A stretch of DNA of 64,000 nt. Source: Flavobacterium denitrificans DSM 15936 (GTDB taxonomy: Bacteria > Bacteroidota > Bacteroidia > Flavobacteriales > Flavobacteriaceae). The position numbers and the translations under genes are program-made. Of the stretch, positions 61,839 through 64,000 are shown piece by piece. The stretch is taken from the NCBI RefSeq assembly GCF_000425445.1, contig NZ_KE384378.1, positions 292,532 through 356,531 of the forward strand, given 5' to 3'. Numbering within the stretch: position 1 is the first letter of the stretch; each line of letters opens with the position of its first letter. The notes under the pieces were generated by a model. It searched no databases. It saw only the letters and a list, made by a program, of their open reading frames with translations, and was not told the origin of the DNA.

Positions 61839-64000
61839 ATGAAAAAAACATTACACTTTATCCACTTAATAAAAAAAGCCAGCATAACGTTTTGTATGTT
61901 ACTTTTTTTATTTTCATCAGCCATAGGTTTTGCACAGACGATAACGCCTACCAAAACTGTTACCGTGGCACCAGGAGTTTGCGGAGCATTGGATGTTGAA
62001 TTAAAAATTCAAGGTTCAAATCCAGTTACTAGACCCTTAGAGGTTGTTTTAGTTATTGACGTATCTGGAAGTATGGGGGATGGATCTGGTAAGAAACCTC
62101 TAGCCTATGCTCAAGATGCTGCTATTGATTTTATCAATAAAATGTTTCTTCCTGCTAATAACCCTACAGGAAAAAACAGGGTGGGGATTGTAACTTACAG
62201 CACAACAGCTACTATAAGAAAATATTTAACAAATAGCAGTGGTCAAGCGGACTTAATATCAGTAATAAATGGACTTTCTGCAAATGGAAACACCAATATT
62301 CAAGATGGTTTGACAAAAGCCAGATCAATATTATTAGATCCTGATCCTGCTAAGGGCGCTACTTTCGATTGTGCTACAGCAAGAAGTGTCGTTTTATTGA
62401 CGGATGGTGTTCCAAACGTAACAGGATCAAGCGGTAATGGCTGTAGTGGATCCTGTTTACCAGCCATTACAACTGCTGCAAGTAGTATAAAAACTGTTAC
62501 TGTTTCAGGAACCAGTTATAACAATCAGATTTTCTCTGTCGGATTATTTGGTGCTATTAGTGGCAACGACCAAACAAACGCTGAGAATGTATTGAATACA
62601 GTACAGTCTGGAGGTTCTTTCTTTACAGAAACTGGTGCTGACTTGACAGGTATTTATAGTCAAATTTTCACTCAATTATCTTGGGTTGCAAAACAAATTA
62701 CAGGTACGCCTTTTGAAAAAGAAACTGTAGGTGCTAATTTCACAATTGGATCAGTTACAGTAACCAAAGGAACTACAACAATTACCGGACAAGAAATTGC
62801 CTGGAATATTGATTTCTTAAATGTTGAGACAATCACTTTAAAATATCGATTGACTCCAAAACCAAATACGTGTGGAAGCCAACAAGTAAGCTCGTCTAAA
62901 CTTTACTTTCAAAACGCTCTCTGTACTAATGCAACGCAAGACATAGTTTCGCCTATGACGGATGTTCCATGTCCTATCATTACTGTTGCATCGCAAACAA
63001 ATGTGACTTGTTATGGAGGAAATAATGGAGCAATCAGTATAAATACTCCAACAGGAGGACAAGGCCCATATGCTTATAAATGGACAAAAAACGATGTTGA
63101 TTTTGCTACAACAAAAGACATTACAGGTTTAAGTGCTGGAATATATAAAGTTAGCGCAACAGATAGTAATAATTGTGCAACAGGTATTTTGACTATCGAA
63201 ATAACACAACCTGCTGGAGCTTTAGCAATTGTAGGGTCTTCTAAAACAGATGTCCTTTGTTATGGTGCTAGTACCGGAAGTGTATCGGCTGGTACAGTAT
63301 CAAATGCTGTTGGCACAGTAACTTATTCTTGGAAAAATTCAAATAATGATGAAGTTGGAACAACTCCTACAGTATCAAATTTGCCAGCCGGGACTTATAC
63401 CGTAACTGTAACAGATTCCTGTTCAAGCAAAACTGATACTGTAACAATTGGACAACCTTCAAATGCTCTAGTTGCTGCAATAGATTCTAAAACAGATGTA
63501 AACTGCAAAGGAGATGCAACTGGTGCTGCAACGGCTTCGGCTAATGGCGGAACTGCTGGATACTCTTATTCTTGGAATACTGTTCCTGTTCAGACTGGAG
63601 CTACCGCTTCAAACCTTGTTGCCGGAACTTATATCGTGACTGTCACTGATTCAAAAGGCTGTACCGATACTGAAACAGTAATAATCGATGAGCCAGCAAA
63701 TGCCTTGACTGCCGCAATCGACTCTCATGTAGATGTTAGCTGCAAAGGCGATGCCACTGGTTCGGCAACTGCTTCTGCAACTGGCGGAACTGCTGGATAC
63801 TCTTACTCTTGGAATACTGTTCCTGTTCAGACTGGAGCTACTGCTTCAAATCTTGCTGCTGGAACTTATATCGTGACAGTGACCGATTCAAAAGGTTGTA
63901 CCGATACTGAAACAGTAATAATCGATGAGCCAGCAAATGACTTGACTGCCGCAATCGACTCTAAAACAGATGTAAACTGCAAAGGCGATGCCACTGGTTC
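61839..64000 (+). CDS. Large SprB-repeat adhesin with N-terminal VWA domain, partial (runs off right edge)
   Basis: At least 720 residues from the ATG at 61839, open at the right edge. A signal peptide (1-33, SAIGFAQ) is followed by a short beta stretch, a von Willebrand A domain with the MIDAS motif DVSGSM (Asp74-Ser76-Ser78) at about 65-280, and then repeated SprB-type units from 62991 on, each with the pattern TDVxCxG, YSYSWN and GTYxVTVTD. SprB is the moving surface adhesin of gliding flavobacteria, exported by the type IX system. The sorting signal would be at the missing C-terminus. Substrate and gliding role here are inference. Confidence 0.88.
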   Translation, partial: MKKTLHFIHLIKKASITFCMLLFLFSSAIGFAQTITPTKTVTVAPGVCGALDVELKIQGSNPVTRPLEVVLVIDVSGSMGDGSGKKPLAYAQDAAIDFINKMFLPANNPTGKNRVGIVTYSTTATIRKYLTNSSGQADLISVINGLSANGNTNIQDGLTKARSILLDPDPAKGATFDCATARSVVLLTDGVPNVTGSSGNGCSGSCLPAITTAASSIKTVTVSGTSYNNQIFSVGLFGAISGNDQTNAENVLNTVQSGGSFFTETGADLTGIYSQIFTQLSWVAKQITGTPFEKETVGANFTIGSVTVTKGTTTITGQEIAWNIDFLNVETITLKYRLTPKPNTCGSQQVSSSKLYFQNALCTNATQDIVSPMTDVPCPIITVASQTNVTCYGGNNGAISINTPTGGQGPYAYKWTKNDVDFATTKDITGLSAGIYKVSATDSNNCATGILTIEITQPAGALAIVGSSKTDVLCYGASTGSVSAGTVSNAVGTVTYSWKNSNNDEVGTTPTVSNLPAGTYTVTVTDSCSSKTDTVTIGQPSNALVAAIDSKTDVNCKGDATGAATASANGGTAGYSYSWNTVPVQTGATASNLVAGTYIVTVTDSKGCTDTETVIIDEPANALTAAIDSHVDVSCKGDATGSATASATGGTAGYSYSWNTVPVQTGATASNLAAGTYIVTVTDSKGCTDTETVIIDEPANDLTAAIDSKTDVNCKGDATG
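63486..64000. repeat. Near-identical 237-bp tandem coding repeats (SprB units)
   Basis: Unit starts at 63486, 63723 and 63960 are exactly 237 bases apart (79 residues). The second unit differs from the first by only a few bases. Two looser units precede them (62991-63239 and 63240-63485). The last unit is cut by the window edge, so the true copy number is unknown. Confidence 0.9.

Noticed and set aside
63486..64000. Tandem coding repeats as a CRISPR array
   Set aside because: The repeats are in frame, 79 codons long and encode the SprB pattern without spacers.

Overview
The window reads as chromosomal DNA of a Flavobacterium-like member of the Bacteroidota. This rests on AT-rich DNA, SusC/SusD pairs, a hybrid two-component regulator, a type IX secretion C-terminal signal, an SprB-repeat adhesin, and TAnnTTTG promoter elements just upstream of many starts. 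The genus is inferred from gene content, not from a marker gene alignment. No prophage, transposase gene, CRISPR array or tRNA was seen.

Layout. 1-12 kb: the start of a SusC-type transporter, running off the left edge, diverges from a 1356-residue hybrid sensor/regulator, followed by a complete susC-susD pair on the minus strand. This looks like glycan or oligomer uptake, but no degrading enzyme lies inside the locus. 12-20 kb: a small lipoprotein, an O/P-type porin, a rhomboid-SIMPL pair, a lipid A type acyltransferase, a secreted GH128 glucanase with a T9SS signal, and an archaeal-type phosphohexose mutase. 20-35 kb: ACP phosphodiesterase, gamma-glutamyltransferase, ClC channel, Fic protein, UvrA, LOG-family hydrolase, an M1-like pseudo-peptidase fused to an outer membrane barrel, and a fused E1 alpha/beta ketoacid dehydrogenase.

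35-50 kb: KdsB, a methyltransferase broken by one stop codon, a PQQ-type propeller, a DODA-type dioxygenase, a RecD/Pif1-like helicase, DUF3822-RsmD, an outer membrane receptor divergent from a histidine kinase/response regulator pair, an SDF symporter and the RNase P RNA. 50-64 kb: BON and BON-LysM envelope proteins, a few small proteins, dnaX with a -1 frameshift at an A-run, a probable five-gene operon (sixA, ppk1, ppx, TMEM175 channel, Crp-type regulator), and finally a secreted protein followed by a large adhesin with a VWA domain and near-identical SprB repeats that runs off the right edge.

The most notable points are: the dnaX frameshift at A AAA AAG, which separates the clamp-loader domains from a 235-residue tau extension; the M1-like protein that has lost its zinc motif and gained a barrel; an operator-like 13-bp inverted repeat at the Fic promoter; the SprB-type adhesin; and several families of dispersed intergenic palindromes (TCCCGATAGCTATCGGGA, CGCAGATTT arms, a REPIN-like pair, a Flavo-1-like element).
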